NCBI GenBank assembly: GCA_034509735.1
Contig: JACGWO010000001.1
Coordinates: 35,715,966-35,779,965 of the forward strand
Source: Sesamum alatum
Taxonomy: Eukaryota; Streptophyta; Magnoliopsida; Lamiales; Pedaliaceae
Direction of reading: 5' to 3'
Length of the DNA stretch: 64,000 nt
Shown here: piece by piece, positions 45,936 to 57,331 of the stretch
Layout: the number at the start of each line of letters is the position of its first letter
Numbering within the stretch: position 1 is the stretch's first letter
Notes under the pieces: model-generated
The model's database searches: none
Seen by the model: the letters and a program-made list of their open reading frames with translations, nothing else
Told to the model about the DNA's origin: nothing
Program-made: the position numbers and the translations under genes

Positions 45936-48200
45936 TGTTGGCGGTTTTGGGAACTATTCAGGAATCTTTATTAAAAGTAACTTTGTATTAATGAATATGG
46001 TAAGTGTTTGCCAATGGCACCTGTGTCTGTTGTGCTTACCGATTATGTTAAATGATGCTTTAACGTCACAACAGATGCCCACAGACCAATTGGACAACCC
46101 ATATAGTTGGGCTGCACACTGAATGACGGTTATGAAACCAATTGATGAGGGTTGAGTCTGGAATATTCCAAGTCGCGGACCTCGAGACTGGGCATGGAGA
46201 GTCCTACGGAGACTTGCACTAAGAGTCCTATTCATTGAATGAGTGTCGTGTTTCATCGGCGATAGGCGTGGGATGCCTATACGATCTTAGTAGGTTGATC
46301 GACTGGGGTCGAGCTGACTGAACATACTAGCAGGGATCATCATATGGAAGCCTTCGAGGCTTGGTTGGTATGATTGGAGTTCCCCAGTATGGGAGTAGTC
46401 CTCAAACTTGAGGAACTATGACAGTCACGTCCAGATGATGGTTGTATCTTGGATCAGGCGAGAGGTGTTCATGTCGCGGACATGTTCATTATAAGCCTTG
46501 TCCAGTTCAGTTAGAATGTGTAGTGAGGACGGTAGGTTTCATGAAGAGGATTCATCCCATGTCAATATGTGACAGAGGTATCTCCTATGCACTCGAAGAC
46601 ATGTTGATGCTGCTTAAAGCTGTGGCCACAGTAGTTGGTCGAGCAGGGAATGGTCCCCTTCGTCGATGCAATGAGGCATGCGTAGTCTCGAGTATTAAGC
46701 ATAGCTGCCTGGTCAAGGATGGAAACTGACGCCTATTCAACCCTAGACTAAGACTGGGAGACGGTAGACGGAAGGACCGTACCTGTATGAAATTGGTGCC
46801 TAAATATTCACGCCAACATTCACCTGGTCTCTAGTGCCATGGACCATTGCTAGACGGCCACCCATGGTAACGGGCTTCTGTTGGACACGAGCCTAAGTCT
46901 AGCTAAGGGTGAACCTAAAAAGGTCACACACAAATCACCGAGGAGGTAAAGCAATTGACTTGGAGTCAATTTTGGAAGATGAGAAATAATTGAATTATTT
47001 ACGGGATAACCCATTAGATGGACGGGCTGATATTGTATCAGGGCCTTCGATTAATCGATAAATGGGATTTATCGATTAAATAGAGATTAAGAGTTTGGAT
47101 CTTTTAATTGGATTAAAAGATTCATGGGAATTATTTAATTGGACTTTGAATTAAATTAGATTTAATTCTTGGGGTTTTTATAATTAGGTTACGATATAAA
47201 CCCGTTCCATTAAATATTGACCCAAGAGAGATATTAATTCCACTTTTGGAATTAGGATAAGTTGGACTTCTCCTAAATATGGATGGTCTTGTTGAAGAGG
47301 TTGACTTGAACCTTTTGGAAATGAAGAAATCAACTCCAATCAAGCCTCCTTTACTTGGTATGATTTAATCATACCTTGTAAAGTGGTAGGCTTTATTGAA
47401 GATTAATGGGGATTGATTGGAATGTATAGACACATTCAATAATCACATTAATGATCCAATGAAGCCTCCTTTATTTGGTATGATTTAATCATACCTTCTA
47501 AAGTGGTAGGCTTGATTGAAGATTAATGGGATTGATTGGAATGAATCTAGATATCCTTAGATAAACCTAGACACATTCCAATAATCACATTAATGATGTA
47601 TATATATGAGTATATACAATCATGAACAAGAGGATTAATCATTATTCATATATTTCTAGGAAAAATAAGAGAACTCTCATATATCTCTCTCTCATTTTTG
47701 GCCCATCTGTTGCTCTCATCCCTCTCACTTTGTTGCTTCATTGATCTAGGATCAATTGAAGAACAAAGTTAGATTAAGAAGGATACACTAATACAATAGT
47801 GTAATCCTTGTGTTGATCTCATCTTCTTAGGTCCATTTTTCTCTACCAAGAAAAACGTGACTTCTCCTAGTGTGGTGTGGACTACGTTAGAGAATTCATA
47901 CGTTTGAATCTTGGTGAACGTTTGCCATCCATTTTAAAGGGAACAACGCTCATAGCGGTACACGGAAGAAAACTACAAAGGTAAACCCTGTTTATTTGTA
48001 TTTGTAGTTCTCTTTATAATAATCTATGTGCCCTATATGATATACTTACTTTACGTTATCATATTCTATATCGAAAGTCTGGTTGAGCACCCAAGAGAAC
48101 ACCCTTTGGGACATTTTATTTTGATATTCATTTTAAATATCGTTAAATTCTGCATCTCTCGCTTCCGCTCGCGCTCCCAGGCGGATCCGCTTGTCCTTCA
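45936..48200 (+). repeat. 3' LTR of element H (2265 bp) with internal duplication
   Basis: It starts TGTTGGCGGTTTTGG and ends GGATCCGCTTGTCCTTCA. The CCATGG block is at 46837-46867 and TATATATA near 47598-47605. A tandem duplication of about 120 bp spans about 47335-47585 (two copies of the segment containing GGTATGATTTAATCATACC), which explains its greater length. Confidence 0.83.
46442..46729 (+). CDS. Partial conserved LTR (U3) open frame in H
   Basis: The first 21 codons are extra; homology to the D and G frames starts at VQLECVVRTV and continues through SICDRGISYAL to SCLVKDGN, where a stop truncates it about 25 codons early. Frame is kept with no gap over this part. Weak candidate. Confidence 0.22.
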   Translation: MYLGSGERCSCRGHVHYKPCPVQLECVVRTVGFMKRIHPMSICDRGISYALEDMLMLLKAVATVVGRAGNGPLRRCNEACVVSSIKHSCLVKDGN

Positions 48201-49194
48201 CCTTTAGGTTCACCCTGAGCTAGACTTTGGCTCGTGTCCAACAGAAGTCCGTCACCATGGGTGGCCCTCTAGCAATGGTCCATGGCACTAGAGACCAGGT
48301 GAATGTTGGCGTGAACATTTAGCTACCGATTTCGTACGGATACGGTCCTTCCATCTACCGTCTCTCGGCCGTAGTCTAGGATATGAAAGTGTGCTCGATT
48401 CCCATCCTTAAATAGGCGTCTATGCTTAATACTTGATAATACGTATGCCTCGTTGTATCGATCCAAGAGGTTCAAGTAGCATGAACGTGGCTCCGACTGC
48501 ATAAGAGATACCTCTGTCACATGCTGACAGGGGACGGATCCTCTTCTTGAAACCCACCGTTCTCGCTACACACTCTGACTGCACTTGACAAGGCTTATAA
48601 TGAACATGTCTTCGACATGATCACCTCTCGTCAGATCCAAGATACAACCAATCGTGTGCATGTGACTGTGGTGGTTCCTCAAGTCCGAGGACTACTCCCG
48701 TACTATCGGAACTGGAGAAATCCAATCATACCGATCAAGCCTCTAAGTCTTCCATATGATGACCCCCCGAGTCAACTCAGTCGGCTCGACCCCAGTCAAT
48801 CAACCTACCAAGATCGTATAAGCGTCCTACGCCTGTCATCGATGAAACATGACATTGATCCAATAAATACGACTCTTGGTGCAAGTCTCAATAGGACTCT
48901 TGATGCCCTGTCTTGCGGTCCTCAATTTGGAATGTTCAAACCCAATCCTTTATCAGTTAGTTTTATAACCATCATCCAATGCATGGCGTAACTGCATGAG
49001 TTGTTAACGTGATCTGTGGGCTTTGTTATGGTATATGTGAAAAGACATTTAACATATGAGAATGAGCACAACAAGCACAATACCAATGGTAACGAATACT
49101 CATTTTATTCATTACATAAGATTACAATACATCGAGTTGTCAAATAGATTACAAAATGTCAAACCAATTGGCTTTCTGGTCACCTATTCTAACA
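48201..49194 (-). repeat. LTR fragment I (type II), cut by element H
   Basis: Plus strand begins inside an LTR at CCTTTAGGTTCACCC and ends CACCTATTCTAACA at 49194. It holds the CCATGG block near 48257-48287 and a broken remnant of the U3 frame (48520-48323). Its missing part should lie beyond H, left of the window. Confidence 0.8.
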
Positions 49195-50097
49195 GATAAT
49201 AGGTAAAACTTGTAAGCTACACGTACCATACAGATACAGTCCCTTCATCCAACTATATTAAGATAAAAGTTTGGGGCATTGAATTCTCAATCGGTACCCA
49301 TCCTGGACTTATTATCTATGTATCTACTCTATTTGTGTTTCTCCTTAATTAACAAAGGAATCCGCTTATCTATTTGGTGATCAGTTGTAGCCACAGGCTT
49401 TTAGAGATTAACACAACATAGAGAACATTAGAGATCTCCAACATGTCATGATAGGTTTGTTGGAACTCACCAACCTCCATGCATGTTCTGACTGTAGTGG
49501 AATAGGGCTTTTTGGAATCCACACAATAACACAACTATGTCAACCAAGACCAAGATATGGTTGCCTTATAGACAAGGCTACTTTGACTCCTCAAGTCAAG
49601 GAACTAATTCTTGTATTATCACAGCCAAGAAGTTTTAGTCGTATCTATCATGCCTCATGGGCTTCCATACGACAACTCTTCCGAAGTTGACAACCCTTGT
49701 GAAGTTGACAACCCTTGTTAAACACTCACTAAAGTAGATATACATCACATGTCTGTCGTCGATGAAACACAACAGTCATTAAATGAATTTAGCACTTAGT
49801 GCAAGCCTTAATAGAACCCTCAATATCCTTTCTTGAGGGTTCTTGACTTGGAACGTTGCAAATCAACCCGTGACCAGAAAGTTGATTTCGTAGTTTCCAT
49901 TAAATGCGCAACCCAACTTCATTGGCTCGTGTCGTCTGTGGGCGTTGTCCGTGACACACACTAATATTAAAACACGACAAAAATGGTCAAAAATAATCTT
50001 TTATTCACAATATTTAACATTACATATGAAAGAGTTAGTACAAAATATATTACAAATAACCAATTTAATTAGTTTTCTGGTCACCTACCCTACAACA
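49195..50097 (-). repeat. LTR fragment J, the outermost and most diverged layer
   Basis: The plus strand runs from GATAATAGG to ACCCTACAACA. It is colinear with the same part of LTR I, including the CCTCAAGTC..AAGG segment and the GTCTGTCGTCGATGAAACAC stretch, but has many more changes. It ends the copia nest; AATGG (50098-50102) is the predicted right duplication. Confidence 0.72.
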
Positions 50098-51191
50098 AAT
50101 GGATGGTGCCTTTTGCCACATTATTGAGAGTGATGTATCTTTCTTTTTCCTCACTAGAATGATAATTGGCCTGTTTATTCTCTCTTAGAAATATGGAATA
50201 TGCCTTTCAAAAAATAAAAAATAAAATATGGTATATGGAGTTCAGGTTTTCTTTATGTTTTTGGGCATCTTGTTCAACTTAGGAGCATGATACATTTTCT
50301 CTTCTATTAAGCCATTTCATGTCATCGAATTTTTGCCAGGAATTCATAGTTATGACTTTATAGGTATAATATCGCTTTCGAAAATTGGTCAATATCTTGC
50401 CACCAATTTCCTAGTTTGCATAAGGAAGAGTCCCCAAAATATTCACAGTGTATTTGGTTGAATTTATAAGTTTTTCAAAATATTTTATGACATGCTTTTG
50501 AACTCATAAACAAGATTGATTGCTTGTGATCCCATCTCTTCCCAATGAGAAAAAATGAGATTAGACAAGTTTAGATGTGAAACATAATTTTTGAATGTGT
50601 GTGTGGGTGTAGGATAAAAATATAAATATGATAGTTGATGTGAAGTATAACATATGAGGTGTAAAAAATAAAATATAATGATTATAATTGGGTGATATAT
50701 TAATTTTCAGAGTCAGGGAAATGTATTTGAAATATATCTTTGGTTATTATTACAATATGAGGAGCTTTTTGTGTCAAATACTTTTAGGAAGTGTTACTAA
50801 GTGTGTTGACAATAGAATTTTTGGAATAAAATACCAATTAAATGTCCAAAACAAATTGGCTAATAATAGAGTTACAATTAAAGTCCATAACAAATTTGTA
50901 CTTTAAATGCGTTAAAAAACGAATTTGCATAAGTGTCCATTCTAAATTTGGGCCTTATGTACTTTGATGGATTGATCCAATATAAAGAATACAAGATTAT
51001 TCTTTTACTTTGAATTGACTAAATGAGCAAAAACATGTCCAAATATGGTCGATAAGGAGAGTGGTTCATATGAAAGTTCATGGTATTCAAAACCAATAGA
51101 TGTGAGCTCAAGCTACCTAAATCCCTACTCACGCCTAAAAAAAGGAGGGGGGGCATCTTCACCACACAAAAAGTCATCACAGCATTAAATA
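50098..51191 (+). other. AT-rich intergenic sequence, no gene seen
   Basis: No coding region with recognisable homology, no RNA gene and no LTR. Short open stretches (for example 50688-50906) are AT-driven. An imperfect inverted arrangement around TCATGGTATTCAAAACC near 51070 may belong to a small MITE, which I could not delimit. Confidence 0.5.
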
Positions 51192-51717
51192 CACTACAAC
51201 AAAACACACAAGACACAGGTTACTATACATAACAAGTCAAAGGACTTAAGTCCAAAAGCTCTCTACTACGACGAATCTCTACAACAACGATGGTTCCACG
51301 TCTTACTTGGCATTAAACTTCAATGCCTTGATACCATATTTTAAGGTGCCACGTGGTTTGCTCTACAAGCTAAAGGAGATTATGAATTCAAATTCCAATA
51401 ACAAGCTTAAAGCCCCTATATCTACATTCAGTGGAGAATCAAGGGACAATCTTTACTTAAGAGATTATATCAACTTTTTATTTAAATTATTTAAATTTTA
51501 TTTATTTATATTTTTCTTGTCTCGTAATTCTTTTATACAGACACCAAATTTTGTGTAAACAGTCTGATAGGATAAATGTGTGACAAATAAATGCATGATA
51601 ATATTTGGGATTGACAGTGATGAGATAAATCTTTATTTTGTATACTTTGGATGGAAAAAACATAAGATTAGACAATGTTTAGATTAGCCCTTTGTTTACT
51701 TCGATATATTAAAATTA

Positions 51718-52255
51718 GGGATAATTTACTCCCCTATCCTAAAATTTGGTGTTATTATGCGTAAATCTCCTGTGGGTTTAAAATTATATCTAATATCTCT
51801 AAGGTTTGTTTTTGTATAATAGATCCCTTGTTTATCAAAATTCAGCGAATTTGTTGATATTAGTAAAAAGAAAACTGAATAAAAATCGATATTTACCATC
51901 GATTGACTTATTACTAACTTATTGCAGGTCAAATAAATCTTTTTATGATCAAACTATATTAATACATCTTCACACGTTAATACACGTGATGAGGTATATT
52001 TTCACTGTTATAGGTATAGTTTAGTCAGAAAAAAATTGTATGGTCTACAATAAGTCAGTAATAAGTCAATCAAGGATAAATATCGATTTAATTCAAAAGT
52101 TTTATTAACGTCAACAAATTCGGTGAATTTTGACTAACGAAAAGACTCATTTGTTAGATTAAAGCAAATTTTAGGGGTATTAGATATCATTTTTCAAATC
52201 ATAGAGAGCTTATACATAATTACACTAAATCAGGAGAGGGGAGTGTAATTATTCC
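51718..52255 (+). mobile_element. Fold-back MITE, Mutator-like (9-bp duplication)
   Basis: The 538-bp element is almost one inverted repeat, with arms of about 250 bp, for example AAATTCAGCGAATTTGTTGA at the left and its reverse with few changes at the right. Termini are GGGATAATTTAC and, in reverse, GGAATAATTACAC. Flanks TTAAAATTA (51709-51717) and TTAAAATTG (52256-52264) form a 9-bp duplication with one change, which fits the Mutator superfamily. No coding capacity. Confidence 0.78.
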
Positions 52256-52337
52256 TTAAAATTGAGACAAAAGTTTGCTTTTACAAAAATAACGCCAACT
52301 AAGACAACATTTTTTCAATCATCCAATAAATTTTCTC

Positions 52338-52627
52338 TCTTTTTTTTTTTTTTTTTTGAGTTGGAAGCGATGAATTTTATTAATTGAAATAAAGTGATTA
52401 TAATCATATCTATCAGTATCAATATTGGATAGAGACAAATACAAAAATCAAATCAATAATATCACAAACTAACATCTTGCTATTACAACAATAAATAAAC
52501 CTACTATACAGTAGAATTAATATCATAAATAAACCTACTATGCAGTAGAAACAAATCCTCCCGCGTAGGGGATTCGAACCCACGACCTCTAGGATCATGG
52601 GACCTCAATTAGACCTCATTGGCCGGG
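52338..52627 (-). mobile_element. tRNA-derived SINE with perfect 10-bp duplication
   Basis: On the minus strand a tRNA-like head carries the B box GGTTCGAATCC (52580-52570) with A-box-like sequence upstream. The body follows and ends in a run of about 19 A (plus-strand T-run at 52339-52357). AAATTTTCTC flanks both sides exactly (52328-52337 and 52628-52637). Length about 290 bp. The body has a short internal duplication (CCTACTATACAGTAGAA / CCTACTATGCAGTAGAA). It would be transcribed by RNA polymerase III and moved by LINE enzymes. Confidence 0.85.
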
Positions 52628-52724
52628 AAATTTTCTCATTCATTCATAGCGATTTTCCAGCAATTTTTTATTATTTTCCAACAATTTTGCTAATTTTCAA
52701 AGAAAAAAAAAAAGCAAAATATCA

Positions 52725-53045
52725 GAAACCGTGGTCGTCTTCTTCGACAGAGGTTTCTTCTCCCACCCCTTCCGGCTGCAACCATGACCCCACCACCTCC
52801 CTGTGGCCTCTCCACTGACGCGCCTCTCTCCGCCATCGTATTTCCAAACGGCCTCTCCACCGTCGTTCGCAACCTACGAGATCATCACCTCCCTTGCCCA
52901 CCTCCAGATGTGCCGTCGCCTTTGTCGTTACCTCTCAGTTGCGCATCTCTACCGCAGCACCACCAACCGATGCTACCACGACATTTCATTGCCTCCATTC
53001 TTCGGTCCCAAATTTTTCAGTGATGGCTTGATGGAAAAAAATTGA
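52725..53045 (+). other. GC-rich exon-like island, possible captured gene fragment
   Basis: Base composition changes sharply from very AT-rich to GC/CT-rich at about 52725 and back at about 53000. Two overlapping plus frames (52784-53023, 52803-53045) and a minus frame are open. The frame at 52803 has a plausible run LAHLQMCRRLCRYLSVAHLY, but I recognise no family. It may be an exon or 5' UTR fragment carried by the surrounding transposon. No splice structure can be assigned. Confidence 0.3.
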
Positions 53046-53680
53046 AGAGTAAAAATTCTTTCAATTTGCCAAACTCGTGTCAGATTTAGTCAAGTCATGT
53101 TGGCTAGTTCGTTTGTTATTTTAGCAAAATTAGGGACAACTAGGCAAAAGACATGTAGCATATAATACACGAACATTTCAAAAAAATATTCAGTATAGTG
53201 TCGAGTACGTGTCAAATATGGGTACAGCTCGAACACATCTTGCACAACGTATCAGATAGTGTATTACATTTCATAGGATAATATTTGTAGTGTATTCGTT
53301 TTATTAGAAGAAAATGTAATATTAGTGATTATGCAGAAATTGTTATTAAAAATAACTAGTGACACATCTACAGTAACAACACAAATTTAATGACAATAAA
53401 TAATTATTATTACTAGGTTATCGCTACATATGTTTCATTGATTGTTTTTAGTGACAACTTTTTATCACTAATTTCACCAATGATAATTTTTACAAAATAC
53501 TTGTGACAAATAAAACTTTAAAAATCATTATCATGACAAAATAAACTTTGTTAACTAAATATATATAAATAGTGATAATATTAAAATTATCGCTTGAATT
53601 TTTTTTTTTGCTAATATTCTCTTTTTTAGTAGTGGTATTAAATTGCTTAACTGTTTAGTTTCTATTTATACCTTATTATT

Positions 53681-55196
53681 AAGGAAGAGCACCAATTTGG
53701 TGTCTCACAATTTTTGGTCTATAATTTAATATTTAATTGAATTTATCAATTTGTCTATTGACTCTCACCCTCCCATGCATTATCTTTGGTAGCTTTTTTA
53801 TGTTATTTAATTTCTTGCATCTCTTTTCAATCTATAATATTATATTATTATTACTTCATATATATTATTAAATACTAATTATGTTATTTTAAGTAATCTT
53901 AAAAAACTACATGTGTGCACAAAAATTATTAGTACTATATATAATTAAAGAGGGATGAATTAATATCTCAATTATTTTGGTATGTCAAAATTTTAATGTT
54001 CAATTTAATTTATTAATTTATTTATTAACTTACCACTCACACTCTTCTAAACCCAACCCACTATCTCCAATACAAAATTACCTTTGATAAATAATTGTTT
54101 ATTGTTAGCTATTTTTATTTTTCTTTCTCCCACATTAAATTTTCTCTTTTAAAATTATATATTTTTATCTCAATCATTTTTATATTATTATTTTCTTTTA
54201 AAATTTATTTAATCACTTAAATACATTTTAATATTATATCTATTTTTTTATTTATGAAAAAGTTAATTAAACATTTTGCCCACACGTATCGAGTGTGCCA
54301 CATAGCTCTAAATAACATAATCTATACTATATATAATTGAAGAGGGTGGTTTTAGTGTCTGAATTTTTTGGTCAATCATTTTTAATTTTTCTTAAAATAT
54401 CTTATATATTTTATTTTTTCACTTTCCATGTTGGAGTAACTAGTTCTTCTCCATTTATCATCCCTCTCATCCATATTTTCCTTAATATATGGGTTTATAT
54501 TCATCCATTTATTCTTATTGTTTCATTTTACTCAATTGCATTTTGATAATAAATTATTAATTTAATAAAAAATATTATTGTATTTGCACACATATTGAGT
54601 GTGCTTGTCAACTGGTCTATCTATGCATTAAGGGAGAGTACCTCTTGGATGTCTTTTTCTTTTTTGGTCTTTTTTTTTTTGGCATTTATTTAACTTTTTT
54701 ATTTTCTCATCTAACTTCCCACTCCCCCATTATCTTTTAATGGTTATTTGTTTAACTTTCATTATCTTTTTTGTCATTATTTTCTTATAAATTTAATATT
54801 AACTTATTATTTTGTATATACTTTATTAAATAATAAAATTATATAAATATTTTATTTTAAATAATATTATAGAAATTATTCACACAAAGGGTGTGCCACA
54901 AATTAATAGTATATATTAAGGGAGAGCACCAGTTTGGGGTCTGTCCCTTTCTTGGTCTGTTTGTTTACAATTAATTATTATTTTTTATTTTCTCGTCTAA
55001 CTTTTCACTCCCCCATTATCTTTTAATAGTTTTTTTTTAATTTTCATTCATATTTTTTTTGTCATTATTTTTTATAAATTTAATATTAACTTATTATTTT
55101 ATATATATTTTATTAAATTTTAAAATATTATAAATATTTTATTTTAAATAATATTATAAAAATTGTACACATACGGTGTGCCACAAATTACTAATT
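53681..55196 (+). repeat. Head-to-tail array of short Helitron-like units
   Basis: About five related units, each 260-380 bp: about 53681-53930, 53931-54308, 54320-54612, 54620-54908 and 54909-55196. Each opens with an AAGGGAGAGCACC-type or TCTATACTATATATAATT segment and a TTTTTGGTCT motif, and closes with a small hairpin such as CACACGTATCGAGTGTG followed by CCACA. The last unit ends GTGTGCCACAAATTACTAA, a CTRR-like end about 10 nt after the hairpin. The last two units are the most alike. Assignment to Helitrons is inferred from end structure only. Confidence 0.5.
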
Positions 55197-55640
55197 TTAT
55201 AAACATCTATATATGAATTTACTTAATGTATATATTAGCCCCGTATTAGCTTGCAATAATGCGATAATATGAGTCTCTAATATTAATTTACTCTATTTAT
55301 ATCTTCTGCAATTGAGAGGACTTTTTTATTATGAAATTAGTGAAAAAAAAATTTAGACACAAGATGCAAGATGAGTACCGACACTACGAAAATAATAGTA
55401 GAAAAATTTGATACTGACTAGATTATAAAAGAATTGTATATGAAGAAATGTCGTGTACAATTTCGATAAATTTGTATATATAATTTCTTATAATATGAAA
55501 ATTTATTATTAGATACGTCAGTTATTTTATTTATTTATTAAATTAGAACTACAATCGAACTTTACAAATAAAAATATTATAAAATTTTATTTTAATAATT
55601 TTTCGGGCCCTTTAAGCTTTTGCTTTTGGATTCATCTATT
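55197..55640 (+). other. AT-rich spacer, nothing recognised
   Basis: Mostly A/T with no open frame, repeat or RNA gene that I can support. It separates the Helitron-like array from the hAT element. Confidence 0.5.
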
Positions 55641-56899
55641 TATGGATGTTAAATGGGTGGGTTGGGTCGGGTTTGGGTTGGGTCCAAGTGGGTTGGATCT
55701 AAAATGTGTTGGGTTAAATATGGGTCCGAATTAATGGGTTTTAAGTGGGTCGGGTCTCACATGGGTCGGGTCGGGTCAATGTAACCATTTTTATATTTAA
55801 TATTTAAAAAATAAAATTTTAGATAATAATAATAAGATGATTACATTTTTAATACAACTTGTAAATAATACGACTAAATTTGTATTATGTATTATTTTTG
55901 GAAAGTAACCATGTATATTGAAGATTTATTTGTTAAACTATAAAATGAAAAACTCGTAAGGTACACAAAAATACTACATTTTTCAAAATAAATCATGAAA
56001 TGAATAGTATGCAATCAATTTCTCCATAATTGTTTGTAAAATTGAATTGTGACTTTCAATCGTAATAATAATAGTTATCTTTCTGGATTGATCATACATG
56101 TCCATTCATTATAAATTATGCTTTGATATTAATATTTGATGTATTTATTGAAATTCTTAATATAATTGTATACTGTCAATTTATTCAAAAAAATAAAAAT
56201 AAAAATAATTTTACATGGAAACATATGAAATGCAAGTTTTGACTATTTTAAAAAATATTTCACTGTTCTTTTGTTGCTCGTTAATTTGAAAAATATTATT
56301 TTACTAAATATATTTTGGAAAATTTGTTTCTCTATAAAAAATGTGAAAAGTTAGAAATGAGAAGTAATTAGTGATATATAGTACAACTAAATCAACCATG
56401 AATCTAAGAAATAAAATCATTTGTTGAACCCATTTAAGACCCATGGTGCAAAAAAGTTAACTAAGTTAAATTAAAACATAATATGTTTTGGTAAATTTGT
56501 TTCTTATAAAAAATGTGAAAGAAGTTAGAATATATGGAATTAGTTAGTGATGAGGTTGGACCCATTTAAGACCCATCTCCAACCCACCTGAAATCCATCA
56601 CCAACCCACCTAAAACCCATCACCAACCCATATAGAACCCATAATGAACTCATGATTATAATTATACTAATATCTTTCATAAATTCTATTATATTACTAA
56701 AATAAATTTTGATTAACTAATAGAAAGCTAAACATGAAAAACCCATTTAGGACCCATTAGAATCCATATAGGACCCATAATCTATTTAAATTTATTTAAA
56801 TAAAATCATATTAGACCCATATTAAGAAATGTCTAACCAAACCCAACCGAAAATGGGTTGGGTTGGAACCATGGGTTTCCACCCATATTGCCACCCCTA
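55641..56899 (+). mobile_element. Non-autonomous hAT-like element (8-bp duplication)
   Basis: The right end reads, in reverse, TAGGGGTGGCAATATGGGT, a typical plant hAT terminus. The left end TATGGATGTTAAATGGGT aligns with it. Flanks CATCTATT (55633-55640) and CATCTATC (56900-56907) are an 8-bp duplication with one change. Subterminal regions are full of GGGTTGGGTC-type repeats at the left and their complements (ACCCATCACC) at the right. The 1259-bp interval has no transposase. Confidence 0.72.
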
Positions 56900-56907
56900 C
56901 ATCTATC

Positions 56908-57331
56908 AGATAAAAATGTACGGAATTACTACTAACCTTTGAATTGGTCTAAACTAATCAGTAAGGGTCCAAATTTGACTTAGCCTTTTTCCTTCAACGG
57001 ATACAATTGCATGCCTTATAATTCTCGACCAACCTAGCTTCTTTCGCTATAAATAGTCCAATGACTTTGATTTGTGATACAGAACATAAGCCTCTTTTCT
57101 CTATTCTCCTTCGTCTTCATTTATGATTTTCTGAGTCTACAATCTGTAGTTCCAAACGTCTACTGCGAGCACACGTGTTAGGAAGTATAATTGTGTTAAC
57201 TTTTGAGAAGCCATTCATTCAACTATTGCACTGAGGTAGTACCAAAATTTCGCTTTCAGTGTAGTGGCTTTTACCACGACAAAATGTGATTTTTCTGACA
57301 TTCAAAAAGCGAAAATCTCTACACCATTCCA
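56908..57331 (+). promoter_or_regulatory. Promoter-like region upstream of copia element K
   Basis: A TATAAATA box at 57048-57055 is followed by a CT-rich stretch (CCTCTTTTCTCTATTCTCC), the usual plant core-promoter layout. It may be the end of the 5' LTR and leader of K, but I see no TGGTATCAGAGC primer site and no clear TG...CA LTR ends, so it could also be a host promoter captured by chance. Confidence 0.35.

Larger units (their letters stand above)
43367..48200 (+). mobile_element. Copia retrotransposon H, 5' part outside window
   Basis: It starts mid-gag at the exact border of G's LTR, runs through heavily decayed pol and ends in a full 3' LTR. H is inserted in the minus-strand LTR I (48201 on); CCTTT (48201-48205) is the predicted right duplication. 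Like E, it lacks the core of reverse transcriptase. Confidence 0.8.
51192..53634 (+). mobile_element. Possible non-autonomous CACTA transposon
   Basis: The left end CACTACAACAAAACAC (51192) and the right end, read in reverse, CACTACTAAAAAAGAG (53634) match at 12 of 16 bases. The right subterminal region (about 53340-53600) is rich in GTGACAA and TTATCACTA repeats on both strands, typical of CACTA elements. Adjacent triplets ATA and GTA match at two of three positions. No transposase is present. The interval holds a MITE, a SINE and a GC-rich island. It could instead be an isolated right end. Confidence 0.35.

Noticed and set aside
51019..51216. 65-codon minus frame with Cys-rich start
   Set aside because: No homology that I recognise; it lies in AT-rich DNA and overlaps the candidate CACTA end.
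52561..52627. tRNA gene on the minus strand
   Set aside because: The B box is good, but the stems do not fold into a cloverleaf and the sequence continues into a body with an A tail and duplication, so it is a SINE head.
55660..55780. Telomere-like GGGTTGGG repeats
   Set aside because: Not the plant TTTAGGG unit; they are subterminal repeats of a hAT-like element with matching inverted copies at its other end.
57048..57331. Host gene promoter and first exon
   Set aside because: The following frame is a copia gag, so a host gene is not supported; kept only as a promoter-like region.
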